Source: Protopterus annectens
Lineage: Eukaryota; Chordata; Ceratodontiformes; Protopteridae
DNA: 64,000 nucleotides
Direction of reading: 5' to 3'
Assembly (NCBI RefSeq): GCF_019279795.1
Contig: NC_056732.1
Location: 1,080,941,119-1,081,005,118, forward strand
In this document: positions 44,075-57,229 of the stretch, piece by piece
Numbering within the stretch: the stretch's first letter is position 1
How the letters are laid out: each line of letters opens with the position of its first letter
Made by a program: the position numbers and the translations under genes
Notes under the pieces: model-generated
Told to the model about the DNA's origin: nothing
The model's database searches: none
Seen by the model: the letters and a program-made list of their open reading frames with translations, nothing else

Positions 44075-44255
44075 AAATCACCCACAGCATGTGTGTGTGG
44101 GGTGCTAAAGAAAACCGGAGCTTATACATAAACCTACATATAGACAGGGAGGGTATGCAAACTCCACACATAAGAAGCCACAGCCAAAAACTTAATCTAA
44201 GCCAAGCCCTGTGAAATGGCAATCATATACATTGCACCACTATGCCAATAATCAA
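44075..44255 (-). mobile_element. degenerate V-SINE head and central domain
   Basis: Aligns with 43460-43631 over cccacagcatgtgtgtg, gacagggagggtatgcaaac, tccacaca and the end tgcaccac. It is older than the full copy upstream; the tail is missing. Confidence 0.6.
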
Positions 44256-45005
44256 TTTCTTTCACATCCATCCTGCTCCTGCTAGGCAACCAAAGATATT
44301 GCATGGATTGCTGATGTTTGTGATTTAAAGTGAAATTATGGCCAACTTAAGTACACTGAAAGTCCACAAGCCTGTATAAAAGTGTTTATAATACACACAT
44401 ACATATATATGCATGTACCCATACCCATGTAACACAAGCCACAGCAATACTAGTTGTATAGTGATTTCAGCAAATGCAGTACAATGAGTGATACGACTCC
44501 TGCCATGCCAGATAAGTGACTGTTGTTTAACAATGTCAAACAACAGAGATAATCGACTTGTATCCCAGAGATGGCCTCTGTATACATCAAATACACAGCC
44601 ACTTTTCTGACCATCTGCATCGAACTGCAGCTTAAAAAAAGAAGTCACAGTAATTTATCTCATATGTTTGTTTCAAAATACACAGTAATCACAGTAAAGT
44701 ATGCCATCTTACTTCACACAAATCCACTCGAGCCATGCACAGTCAAATGACCGAGCATTTAAACTGAGCAAACAAAAAAAATGTCAAGTTATTTTCATCC
44801 ATAGAGAAGCTCTCCACCTCCAACAGTTCTAGTCTCTTCTGTGTACACTTCATATGCCTGCGATAAAAATAATGGCCATGTAATATGTTTCAACTCTGCT
44901 CCACAAAAACAGTAGCCACACATTAAAGTACTGCATGGTGTTACATGCAAATCGCAGTAGTTCTGCAAGGCCAAAATAAAGAACAAACAGCAGCAGTTAG
45001 TCCCC

Positions 45006-45043
<38 letters not shown>

Positions 45044-45112
45044 GCCCCAATATTTTAACTACTTTGGCTGTGTACTTTTTACATGTTCAACTCCTAACAA
45101 TAAAAAATAATG
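44256..45112. other. non-coding stretch with a CA run
   Basis: Only a CA microsatellite at about 45009-45037 is evident. Confidence 0.5.
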
Positions 45113-46249
45113 TCCTCTTTGGTCAGGTCTGATCACAAAGCTGTCTCCTTTGAAATAAACATTAAGCCTGTGACCTCAGCTAATCCCAGAACATTTAAAT
45201 AATATTCCAAGGCTAACTACCTCCTACTAAGAAACAGTCCAACAAATGTCCAATTCTCCCAAACCTGAAGAATTATGTTGCATATACAGAACTGTTTAAA
45301 GAAACCCTGTACAATCATGTAACTAGCTGGATAGAGACAGCTGTACATACCCTAAATAAACATAGGACAACCCCCCCCCCTCCACAAAAAAAAAAGTCAC
45401 CCTGGTAATCCCAGTATAAATAGGTTGTAAACCAAAACAAAGAAAACCATGTCCAAAAACAGGAAGAGCATTGCTTGGCAAGGTAAATGAAATCCCTCAC
45501 CAATCTTAACAAGCAAATCAGAGGACTAATCAAGTCCCCCAGAACCAAATTTTAGATAAAAATAGCCTCCCATACCAAGGACAGCTATAAGGATAAGGCT
45601 TTCTTCAGTTATGCTGACAACCCTAATGGCAACACCAAACAATGTGCTAAACTAATGGTTAATGGAACCACATATAAGAAGGCAGAGGATATAAAAAATC
45701 TGCTGGTCTATAACTGTAGCTCCCATTTTATCTCCCTGCCACCTCCAGTCACTCCCAGGAAAGACAGCTGATATTTTCCACCAACTATCACTAGGAAGCA
45801 GGTCCTCACTGCAATCTCTAAGGCCAAGAACACTGCTTTGATGGGCCCTGCTAATATCCCAGGATGCTTTTTGAACAGTATGAAACACGACCTGTCAGGC
45901 CCGCTAGAATTTCTATTTAACCACAGCTTTCAGACAGGCTTCATGGCAAATGATTGGAGGATTGCAACAGTTATCCATCTACACAAATTGGAGCCTTCCA
46001 CGGATCCAGAGAATTACATACCCATAAGTCTGTCTGATATGCAATGCCATGGAAAGAATTATCATGGGTCTGTTAAAACAATGAAACAGGAATCCTACAG
46101 ACAGTGGACCCTACCTAGTTTGGTTTTGTCAAAGGCAGGTCGTGCCTACATAACCTGGTGGACTTCTTTGAAAAGGTCACTAAAGCTATGGATGAGGGCA
46201 AAATAGTGCATACTACCTTGACCTAGCCAAAGTGTTCAACAAAATACTT

Positions 46250-46597
46250 GTGTGACGTCCCCTCTCTGGGCCAGTAATCAAGGAGTCTGAATCCTCACCA
46301 CTAACACTGGAGAGGGATGTTCACTTGGAATAAAAATGGATACACCTAGTATTTCCAGATGCAGCTCTCTGCATCAAGCACAATTTCCCTTAAGAGCACA
46401 TAGGGAACACACACAGCCTGGAATCTAGATTTCTCTATCTCTCTCCAGGGCCCCAATGAGACTCCCCACTGGAACATTTGTAGAGTTGAGTCCTCAGCCA
46501 AGTGCCAAGCCATGTCCTCCAGCACCCTCTCTGTGTAACCAGTGCTTTGTGTCCCTGCTCTAAGCAGCCGACACACACACTCTTGAGGACTTGATTT

Positions 46598-46659
<62 letters not shown>

Positions 46660-47827
46660 GAAAGGGTGGCACAGATTTACTAAGTTATGCCCCCTTCTGC
46701 CCAGGCTGTAAGGTAGCTACTGCCACCAGACACACCAAAGCCAGCTACTCTAAGGCTCTTACAAGGGTACTCAATTATACTGAGTGAAATTAATATTAAT
46801 ACAAATGGTAGTGTTTGACCAGGGCAGTAAGGCTTTCAGGAGTGCCCAGAGAGCCACCAAATAGATACAAGTACTCTCAAAGGTTAAATATTCTTTAAAG
46901 GACCACACGCAATGAAAAGTGTAAATATATTTAATACTAAATAATAAAAACATGAACATACTAAACACTTACTTACAATAAACGCCAGAGTTTCAATCAC
47001 AGTAAATATTAAAATAAAACAGATGAATAGATTTACACAGATACACAAAACAGTACTTAACTAATCTTTCCTGACAATCTAAAGAATTATTATTCCCTGG
47101 TCCACTTACTAGAACAAGGCAAAATGAAGTAGGTTAGTGGTCTTCCTGATTTGTCAGGTTCCAAAAACAGAGTACAATGAGAATTCAGTCCTGCCTTGTA
47201 TTAAAATATCATTTTAGTGATGGATTACAGAATTACATCATATATACCCAATCATTGAACTTCTGGTTCCCATGACTACATGCTATCAGGATTTAGCACT
47301 TACAGGTCAATAATACACACACACACATAGCCTTGCTATGATCTGCTGCAGCTCCTGGAAGTCATAAAACAATTTCAAACCTCTACCCTTCCAGTGTAGC
47401 AATTAGTTCACCCCAAAGACAATGCAGAAAGCTTTCTAGTACAGACTTTTTGTCTCTGGCTGCACTAAGAACTGTAAGATACAATCTTTATGACCTAAGA
47501 CAGGTAATTTAATTTCAAGCTATTTTCAAAGTTTGGATTGAGATTAACCTCTTTTCTTCCAGTATTCTTTGTTAAAACTCATATATTTAAACAGGTACAA
47601 TAATACATTTATATTGCTTTTTCTGTCCAGTGGGGCATGCTAGTGGTACATTTTTAACACAAGTAGCTTTACACATACATTTGTCAACACAAGCAGCGGT
47701 GCAAATCAGTTTGATATGCAAATGACATACAATTCTTTACATAATTCCAGCTAGCTGTGCAGGCATATGTTACACATCCACTGCCATACTTCTCCTGGCA
47801 TAACTGACAATACCTTATATCGTCATA
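46250..47827. mobile_element. candidate solo LTR inside CR1-C (fossil)
   Basis: Comparison with CR1-A and CR1-B shows that about 1.58 kb here is foreign. It begins gtgtgacgtcccctctctgg and ends cgtcata, so its ends are short inverted repeats, and actt flanks both sides (46246-46249 and 47828-47831). Non-coding content, size and short target duplication fit a solo LTR; a non-autonomous DNA element is the alternative. A CA microsatellite lies at 46599-46657. Confidence 0.45.
46599..46657. repeat. CA microsatellite
   Basis: About 30 uninterrupted CA units. Confidence 0.95.
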
Positions 47828-48974
47828 ACTTCATTCGGCCATTGTAGATAAATTAACAAAATTAGGCATAAACCCATGTATCACCTGATGGATAGCCAGG
47901 TAGCTCACTGACAGGACACAGGAAGTTAGGACGGGGGAATTTGCCTCCCAGAGAGGTCAGTCACCAGCAGAATTCCACACAAATCATCATTATGGCCTCT
48001 CAGTTTTAGCATCTACTTCTATATAGTCAAGGCAAATATCAATGGCCTCTGGCTGAACAAGTTTGCAGAAGACTACAAATTAGGCATGGTCATTAAATCC
48101 CCTAAAGACACAGATAACTTTCAAGATGGCTTGCAGCAGACGAAAAATTTGTGCCACAGACAAGGACTAAAACTCAGTGCAACAAAATGCATAACAGTAC
48201 CCTATGAAAAAATGTCCATGCCTGGAAATTACCCTAAAAAGAAGGCTAGTGGTTAGGGATCTGGGAATGCATGTCAACAGTAACCTGACCTTTGATCATA
48301 ATGTATCTACTGAGGAAAGAAAATCATTCCATGTTGCATGACTTATAAGTGCATTGCATCAAGGTCCAAGGAGGCCACTGTTCCACTCTACTTTGCTCTC
48401 ATCTGACCAGTCAGAGTACAATGCACTGTTCAGCCTGCATCTAACCAGGTACTTGAAACATTTTGACAGACCATAAAAGATATGCACAAAAAGAATACAG
48501 GGAGTAAGCAGCATCCTATACAGCCCTAACCATGTACACTGTATTTTACAGACTGCTGCACAATAATCTATGTCTAGCCTACAAGGCATCCTCTGATCCC
48601 GCACTGATAGACTTGTTGCATATCTATAAAGCAAACAGCATCAGAAATATCCATTCTAATGACTTAAGCCCTATTTGGGAGATAGACAGGACATGTTGGA
48701 GGGATAGATATGTGTCTCAAAGAATACTGCTTCTGTGGAACAAGCTTCCCATCCATGGAAAACAAAGCCCATCCCTAACCATATGGAAGTGTAACTATGC
48801 TGAGAAATTTCAAATTTAACCCTGGTTTGACACACATGTCCATAATAGACAGGGGCACTGTCAATGCTTGCACACAAACATATACTGTAACTTAAAAAAT
48901 TCATTAGGCTTAAAATGGCGCTTGAGTCAACAGCCTAGAAACTACCTACGAACCTATAAATCGAATTAACTGAC

Positions 48975-49235
48975 AGATCACTCTCTTAACTTGTTAGTGC
49001 AAGAATCAGGGACAAAGCCCCAAAATTTGGGACATATTTTAACTATCACTCTTATACACTTAGAAAGTTGCTTGAATATCAGGTTTTACATTAGCAAGCT
49101 TTTCTGAAGGATATGACGTGAAACTCAAATAGCAGTCATTATCTTGCTACTACAAATCTCAATGAATTACCAAAAAAGAAATTTTACCAGGAACAAACCA
49201 AAATGTGATGCAAAATAAAGGACAGTTGAGAGATA
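48975..49235. mobile_element. MITE copy
   Basis: Left end tctcttaacttgttagtgc and right end aaaggacagttgagaga enclose the family landmarks acttagaaagttgc and gaaactcaaat. It is the only such copy outside 12.5-15.9 kb. Confidence 0.7.
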
Positions 49236-51029
49236 ATCTTTGCCCTGCAAACCCATCCAGTGCCTACATCTGGTTGCCTGCCAGATTGGGAAAAAAAAAA
49301 AAAAAAAGATGAAAATGAAATCAACCAACCCATTCTTCTTGTTGGTCACTACTGGTGCCTTCCTCTGCAGCAACTTTGAATTAGCCATGTGAATACTTGC
49401 AGGCTTTCTACTACTTTTCATGCAGTGAAATCAGGTAGATTAAGGTACAGCAAGGAGTACAAATTTCAGATTACTGATTTGGTCAGGTGCATAGCACCTC
49501 TCCACAAGAAGCCACAGTTCTGAGCAGGGGCACTACAGGCCATTTATTTGTTTTTGTTTTTAAGTAAGGAAATTCTACTGCCATATTTTTACATTAAGAA
49601 AATTAAGAAATGGTAGAAAGGTGCCCCTAGCTGAATGGCACCTAAGCAGCATATGCCTAAGGCCAGCCTTGCCCATATATCATTATATACAAAAGTAAAT
49701 AAATATGTTGCATGGTCCTCTGTTTTGTTACTGCAGCTGTCCTCCATAACGTCTAACAGCACATACAATAGATATAATCTCCTATGGAAAAGGATCAACT
49801 TTTAAGTATAAAGAGCTAGTTAAAAATGTCACTTTGTGTGAAGAACGCTATGCACACCCTCTCTCCAAACACAATAAATCTTGGAAGATGCAATTTACTA
49901 AAGCAAAAGACACCTATAATCAAACAAAAAAATAAAACATATCTTCAATAAAGTTCCCCTCTGCTAAATTTTAATTTTTACACATTGGAAATGAGAAAAG
50001 TGCAAGAGGAATAGCACAGAAGACGTAATGCAGTACAACAGCTTACGGCTGCTGTTAAAAAGTTTTGCCATGTAAGTGCTTGATTCTTCTAACATACTGC
50101 AAATTACCTACTGAGAAACTATGTTTTTTTTTTTCTTTTCTTAACCTTTTAACCACTGAAACCAGTCAAAGCTAAAACTATTACCTTCCTCCAATTTTCA
50201 ACAAGAAATGAAGCTGAACCTTTCATTCATGTCTCAGTTTTCCAGATCAAGTGTCTTTATAATCCAGGTTCCAGCTTTCTTCCCTTTTCCCAGTCACCCT
50301 GCAGTGACAACACAGAAGCAGGAGCTGCTGTTGTGAATGTCTCTCTGAAAATGCATCTGTATGTATTCAGCACGATTCTTATTATGGTGCAGGAGCATCT
50401 CGGGTGACTATTACATACAAAGAATAAGTGTTTAGGAGGGAAGAACTGGTTCAGTGTTGGGCAACCAGTACCAGGTGGGAAATTCAGCTTCAAGAGTTTC
50501 TCTACATAAGTGCCATGCAGCAGTGTTAAATTCTTGGGAACTGCGGACCAGTATGGCCAATAGAAAGGGAATGATTCAAGACAAACTCTGGGAAATACTT
50601 AGCCAAAGAAAGGTTGGTAGGACCCTGGAATGTTTGTTAAAAAGAACACAGATATAAACAAAGGTTTCTGGTACAGATGGGCAGTAGGGTTGAACAGGAC
50701 AAGAGGAGATAAAGGGCCACTTACAACACCTAAATAGGCATAACAGTGCACTTACATGGACATGACAAAGTGGAAGTTGTATGCATATATGCTTATGTAC
50801 ATGTATATCTAACAGGATTGTACAGAATAATACATGCCTAAAATAAGCCTCCCCAGGAAACGAATGCAAGCAAAAAAAAAAAAAAAAAAAAAAAGGAAGA
50901 AGAAACACAGGGAAGAAGTTGATTACCCATAATTAACATGATGTGACACTGTGGGTTGTGCAATGAACATTTCACACAGAGCTAATTGGAGGAAGGGCAC
51001 TGAGCAAAACTCTGATCTGTGATACAAGT
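49236..51029. other. non-coding stretch
   Basis: Contains A-runs at about 49290 and 50871-50894 but no recognisable gene or repeat family. Confidence 0.45.
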
Positions 51030-52016
51030 ATCCTGTTTTTTGCTTATTTTTACTAGTTATTTTTAGCACTTTTATTGTCTGCTGCATACTTTTTACTGTA
51101 TTTTATAGCTATAAACTAATCTGCACAGTTGTATGGTTGTAAGGTTTTTACTGTCATACTGTTTGCAAATCTTTTCTAGCTAGTTTCACTGTGTGTGAGG
51201 TATTAACTGGAAATTTTATCCATTTTTTAAACATCTGTTTGTTTGTTCTGATTTCCTGCCAAGGAGTGTATCATGTAACTGATTTAGTTTCCTACCCTCC
51301 CTCCGTATTGGTATCCTGTTCTTAAACTTAGTGGCTTTGCAGCTGCCCACCCCTACTGTAAATCTGATCTGGGACACTCCTCCCAGTCTAGTGTCATTAG
51401 CTCATTCTACCTAATTCAGAGAGAACATTTGATAAGGCCAACCCACTTAGTTTCTTAACCTTGAATTATCTTCTGCTCCTCCTCCTCCCTTTCCACTTTA
51501 CTAAAAATAAAAATAAAATAATTCTAAGCTTGTTTCCCACCTTTCCTGTAACGAGTCTAGTCCAGATACAGATTTGCTATATCCAGGGCTGTTTGTAAGG
51601 TTCTGAGCCCCCAAGCCTTTCTGTGTTGGAGGGAAGCCTTCCAGCTTATCAGTGAGAGTGGCAGCCTATCTACCACAAGGGGAGTGGCAGCCTATCTACC
51701 ACAAGAGGAGTGGTTTCTGGCCCAGAAATTGCAGTATATTGGCTGTTTGGGCAGTTTTCCCATATCTTTCAAATTTCTGGTTTAAAAGCCCAATTTTGCG
51801 TTTTTTCCCGTCTTTCCTGTAACCAGACTAGTCCAGATACAGATTTGTTGTATCCAGGACAGTATGTAAGCTTCTGAGCCCATCAAGCCTTTCTGTGTTG
51901 GAGGGAAGCCTTTTAGCTTATCAGTGGGAATGGTAAGCATTAGGTAGCCTATCTACCACAAGAGGAGTGGTTTCTGCCCAGAAATTGTAGTTTATTGACC
52001 GTTTGGGCAGTTTTTC
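51030..52016 (+). mobile_element. CR1 leader fragment with tandem units
   Basis: Two units of about 270 bp begin near 51535 and 51807 and share cctttctgtgttggagggaag, cagatacagattt[g]ct and ctaccacaagaggagtgg. The same sequence forms the leader of CR1-B (59215-59500), and 51265-51425 matches 58930-59070. No ORF follows, so only a leader survived. Part of unit 1 is itself duplicated (cagcctatctaccacaag). Confidence 0.7.
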
Positions 52017-54499
52017 CACACACAGACACAGACACACACAGACAGACACACACACGTATAAATATATAATTCTTGAAAGGGTTCTGTTTGGCCTGTTGCC
52101 CTTCTCATTACTAACCCGAGTGTGACCAGCATACCTACGCTACAGAAGACTGACTGGGGAGAGGCCAGAGTAAGTGTCACACAGCCAGCTTTCTTCTCCA
52201 GGGAAGTAAGCACTGACTAAGCAATGCAGTACAGAGTAAAGGCTGCCACCAGGATTAACCAACTTCACATCTACATGGTTTGTGCAGGAATTCAGGACAG
52301 TAAGCCTGCTTGCACTGACATGAGACCTAGAAAATAGATGTCCACCAAAAATACTATCCTGCCTGCAAATATGACAGTCTCACTGGCCCTAACTCCTACC
52401 CCATATATGTCAGCTCCCAAAAATGCATGCAGCAAATGTAATCTCTCAAAGATAAGTGTAACCAACCAACTGATGGGTTATGTTGAGGAAACACTCACTG
52501 TAGTACAAAGGTTAGGAGGAAGAATAGGGACATGGTAAGCCTAGTTGTCAACAGAAACCCAACAGGGGGACAGAATTCCTGAAAGTGTCAAAGAAGACAG
52601 GTACAAGAACAGACTTGCTTCAAATGCTTATATAAGAAAATATAGATATAGAGCATACAAATGGTTTAACATGGATACAGCCAAATACTGATTAATGGAA
52701 AGGGTGCTAGATGTTTAAAACGAGCTAATGCTAGTAGAAATCTGACTGAATAAAACAACTGGCAGAGCACAAAGGATAGGCACTAGTTAAAGGAGTGTAG
52801 AGTATGAGCAGAATAAAAGTTAGGCAGTACAAGTCTAGAAGATGTCACTTCATTCAGCTGACCAGAAATCTGCTGGCAAACTGGACGGACCATTGGTAAG
52901 AGTTTTACCCAGGTATGAAGCTCAAGTTCAGAATGATGCCCAAGGGTGGTCCTACTAGATTGACATCTGAAAGTAAATATTAATATTTCAATTAGAGGCC
53001 AACATTTTAAGTAGATCAGGGTTCAAGATAACAGTCAACTAGGTTTGACAAAAGACAGATTTTTGGAGTTGCAAACATTTTGAAAGAAATGGGTTGGTGA
53101 TTTGGTGATTGTCAGAGACACTGGAAAACAATATACTGAGAACTGAGTCAGTGAATGAGGGTGGATGTATTTGAAATAAGTTCAGAAATAAACTGAGTTC
53201 AAGTACAGATCAAAGATCTGACAGTAAAACTACCCCCAGTGAGTGGTGCCCGATTCAGATACAATGCCACAACTGACAGCCTGTCCAGGATCAGAAAACT
53301 TTAACCAGAGTCAGAGAATGCATGGTTCTGACAGACTAACACTGATAATTAAATAGAATTCTGATTACAATGTGAAATACGAGTCTAATATTCAGGGTGT
53401 GCCTGTATTGCAACACACACAGATGGACTAGCCAGCCCAAATTCTGTCCCATTGCTGTGGGTTCCCTAACCCAAAATAACACAGAAACGTTGACATAATC
53501 GATTAGGCTCCCTCACACATTCTACAGAGAACAGAAACATTATGAAAGAAGCAGGTTCAGTTGGAAATTATATTTTTGTGGCAGCTGACAATTCTCTTCG
53601 AGGGGCAGTAATGTATGCCCTGTTCTCCTTGGTGACCAGAAAGATCAACACCATATATGACTAAAACCAATATTCTTACTTCAAAGCTACATTGACCCTC
53701 TTCTGAAAAGGAATTCAAACTTGAAATGCAGACTAACAACAGTATAATCTTTGGGGAAAAGGCACAGATCATCTGGGGAGAAGGGAAACATACACTGCTT
53801 TCTTGATTAGTTTTAATACTGCTTCACTTTCTGAAGCTGAAGCTTGGTGACAATAATTATAAAGACGAAGGTTAACACACTTCATAAACTGACTGGACTC
53901 ATGGGGAAATCATACCACAATACAGGTTAGTTCACCGTATACCATATGGCAAATGAAAATGGAGTATTTAATCACTATTAAGGTACAACTTAATCATAAC
54001 ATGGCAACAATAATGGAGATACTAAAATCACAACAACTTCGATCCACACTGCAATTTCTCACAGTAAGTTGCATAAACTAAGCTGGATAAAGAAAGAGCA
54101 AGTTTGCCCTGTGTACCTCATTGCTAAAACAATGCACTAAGATTCAACTATGCTGACGATTATGCATGTAGATAGATGCCTTTTTGTTCTGTTAATTTCT
54201 TTAGTCTAGCGTGTCATGGGTAACTAACTTACTTGCAATAGTAATACCTTTAATCTTATTTATACTGTGGAATATACAATATCATATATAAAAAATGACA
54301 TATTTGCATCCTGTATGTGAATTTATAAAGTTTCAAGCAATACATTCCCGCCCATTTTCATAGGTGCCCATGCTGTAAAAAAGTGATCCAATGCATAAAT
54401 GAAAGGAAAAGAAACTTCCTGACTGTTTTGCCAAGCTGCATAAGAATGTTGTGGCCTCTGGCATAACTGGTTAGGTCAGAACATAAGTTGTTTACTTAC
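52017..54499. other. non-coding stretch
   Basis: A short CA/CAGA microsatellite at 52017-52054, then nothing recognisable. Confidence 0.45.
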
Positions 54500-54724
54500 C
54501 CGGTTTGCAACGGAGTTGCTACCTGTGCTTCTGAATTACAATCCTTTCTCAGGCCTTCCTGCTTGTTTTTCTGCTTGCTCCACCAAAGTCCAACTACTGT
54601 AGCACTGACCCACTGTTGTTGTTACCCCCACCTTGCAATCAGTTATGCTTCTGGCTCTAGTAATGGTATCACATTCTAAATCAGTAATGCTGTGGGGCCG
54701 CGGCTGTGGGCTGATGTCGCAAAG
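54500..54724 (-). other. weak candidate exon, minus strand
   Basis: Bounded by a good acceptor (ttttctcttgctag, minus strand) and a consensus donor (gg|gtaagt). One frame is open for about 62 codons from the acceptor but stops before the donor, so a coding internal exon is unlikely; a non-coding exon or chance is more probable. Product not recognised. Confidence 0.2.
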
Positions 54725-54899
54725 CTAGCAAGAGAAAACAACTGTAAGTAAATAGTGATTTACCAGCAGACAGAATTTCACTTATCCTGTTATTTAAAGA
54801 TGCAATTTGGTATTTTTCATCAAATACCAGGCAGCTGAGAGGTATTTTTCAGAAGTAAATTGCAAATAATGAGAACAACAGTATGAGACATTCTCAATA

Positions 54900-56225
54900 A
54901 CTTGTTTTTTTGTAAGCGTTTTGTGGATGATGTTTTCTTTTTATGGACAGAGGAAACTGAGAAATTACATGAATTTGTGGAATATCTAAAGCATACAGCT
55001 GATGTTTTTGTAATATGAACTAAAATATTCTCGTGGAAAAAAATTTATTTTTTTCGAAACATGTTTATGTGCACTGAAAATCAGTCACATACAGTTATTC
55101 ATAGGAAAAATGTGAAGACTACAAGATATGTGCGGTGCAGATAGTATGCACCCTAGATATATTTGTAAGGGTATATTTAAGTCAATTTCTTGAAGTCAGT
55201 AAACTAAATACTTCAGATGAGAATTTTAGATGGAAACATGGCAGTAAATTTTATACATAGAGGGTATGATTCGAAAATGATAGAAGATACTATGAAAGCA
55301 TAAGTTCTGTGCGTGCTGCATCTGGTAAACCTTATCTATTTGGTAATGAGCATAATCATAGGGGGAATGTTAATAGAGCAAGTAAGAAATGGTCTCTAGG
55401 CTACTTAACTATATATAATAGACATACACCCAGTATTAAACCTACAATGGAAAGGAACTGGGTGATTCTTACATTGGATAGTGATCTAAATAAAATTCTG
55501 AGAGAGAGACCTTTTTTATATAAGAAACATTGAAATCTTAAACAAATAGATTATAAAGATACAAGAAAGAAACAATTGTGTTTAGAAACTAATAAATCTA
55601 AAACTCTATGTTTTAACTTTTTTTATCCATCCTATATCTCAAAAAATCTATTTTAATAAGTTAGCTAGCTATGTAAAATGCTCTTGTTTATATACAGGGA
55701 AAACTAACAAAAGGTTGAGAGACAGAATATCCTCACATCTGTCCGAAATACGTAGGAAGATACAAATGCTTTATTTAGAGATATACAACAATTAGGTGAG
55801 GACTATACTTTTAAATTTGTTTTACAGATGGCTAGTTTACATTATAGAGGTGGGGATATAGTGAATAGAACAGAATTGGCTGATTACAGGTGGATTAATT
55901 ACTTCAGAGCTGATGCAATGAATAGCCTTAAGCCTATATTAAATGCAAAGTATTACTCTACAATAGTCTGGTTTTGGTTTGTACAGTGTTTTTAGGGTAA
56001 TTTATTGCTATTTTAAATAATGCCTATTAATCTCTAACACTCCTTTGCTGTAAACTGACTGTATAATACCTTAAATTATTAGTATTTCGGATTTGATAGG
56101 CTGGCAGGGTAATATTAAATACATTTAAGCTGTTGGTGTTGTACACAGATTTTATGAGCACTGAGAGAGTCTTTTTGTTTCGAAAGCTTTGCATTTTCTT
56201 ATTTTCTTTTAATAAAAAGTGTGAT
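54900..56225 (+). mobile_element. Penelope-like element, decayed 3' part
   Basis: Begins inside RT at KRFVDDVFFLWTEETEKL, the catalytic block of Penelope-like RT. Later parts include IHRGYDSKMIEDTMKA, then a stretch ending in RERPFLYKKH, and a GIY-YIG-like endonuclease remnant with CLYTGKTNKRLRDRISSHL and YRGGDIVNRTELADYRW. The tail has tcgaaagctttgcattttc and aataaaaag. Many stops and frame changes separate these parts, so it is dead; the N-terminal RT half is missing. The assignment rests on motif memory, not a search. Confidence 0.75.
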
Positions 56226-56901
56226 AACGTGACTTTTGGTTCCTTGGTTTATTTGGATTTACTTCAGTGATTCCATTTGGATCTACTCAGCTGCTATTCC
56301 AAAGTGTTCTGGTTTTTGAACACTCCCAAATAACTAATGTACAAGAACATATTAATATTCTAGAGTGAAAGTATTTTATGCCTACAATGTAATCTAATAC
56401 TAAATATATCAGTCAATGGCAGATCCTAGTTCCATTTTTCCCACAGCATCACCATACCACCATCTTTACAACTTCTGTCAAGTCATTTTTTCCTTCACAT
56501 ATACAAACTACCGTAATTTAAGTCAGTTCTCCCCACTCTTCAAATCACCATTGAATAGACCTGCCTTGACCTAGTTTACGTCACTCCCAGAACCCTTCTG
56601 CTTCCATTTGTCTTTTCATTTCCTTAAGTATGGAGTCCTTTTAGAAAAGGATGCAAAATTCTTACTGGTAAAAGGGGTACTTCTTTAACAATATGCCAAA
56701 TGCTGATTGAAAAGGCTAAACCCAAACGGTGGACTCATCAAGGACAGCCTTCTTCACATACCAGTGGATATAGTATTGTCTCTTGAAGACTGAGCTTAAC
56801 ACAGTACATATTCTAGACTTCTACAGATTACTGTCAAGCTGTGCAACACATCCATATTAAGCAGCTGGAACTTATCAGTAACAATTTATCATGAAAAAGT
56901 T
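56226..56901. other. non-coding stretch
   Basis: No gene or repeat recognised. Confidence 0.45.
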
Positions 56902-56966
56902 ATGATTGCATGTGTGTTGTTGGTCTTTCAGCTTTTCCCAGTTAGGGGTCATGATTGCATGTGTGT
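56902..56966 (-). mobile_element. 33-bp V-SINE stub between 16-bp target duplications
   Basis: atgattgcatgtgtgt stands at 56902-56917 and again at 56951-56966. The 33 bases between (56918-56950) are the extreme 3' tail of a V-SINE on the minus strand (gacccctaactgggaaaagc...). It is a severely 5'-truncated insertion. Confidence 0.9.
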
Positions 56967-57229
56967 ATTGCTGAAAAATGTTATTTACCAGGAAAGTCAA
57001 ACTGGGCACAGGACCAATTTTCAGCAGATACCCAAGGAGAAAAGTCTCCAATGTACAAACAACAGTACTAGAGTGAGGCTAACGTACGAAAGTCAATAAT
57101 ACAGAATAGGCTTTACAACATTTTTCAAAAACAGGGAGAACTGCATTTCAAATTTTTTAAAATATACAGACAGCCATATTCTCAGCTATAGAGTTCAAAT
57201 AGAAAACAAGGGTAGTCGAGGGTGAAGTA
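56967..57229. other. non-coding stretch
   Basis: Nothing recognised. Confidence 0.4.

Larger units (their letters stand above)
45113..48958 (+). mobile_element. CR1-C: 5'-truncated CR1 LINE with an insertion
   Basis: Starts at the end of the endonuclease (RSDHKAVSF) and continues into RT (MGPANIPGCFLNSM, GFMANDWRIATVIHLHK). The RT is interrupted at about 46250 and resumes at 47828, with KFAEDYKLGM for the catalytic block and a C-terminal part (IDRTCWRDRYVSQRILLLWN). It ends with a CR1-type tail (acctacgaacctata). It has many frame breaks and base changes, so it is older than CR1-A. The 5' truncation is typical of incomplete reverse transcription. Confidence 0.8.

Noticed and set aside
43927-44214. 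Open frames rich in Thr-His or Cys-Val across CA repeats (also at 15512, 45009 and 46346-46787)
   Set aside because: Dinucleotide repeats are open in several frames by nature; no other coding sign is present.
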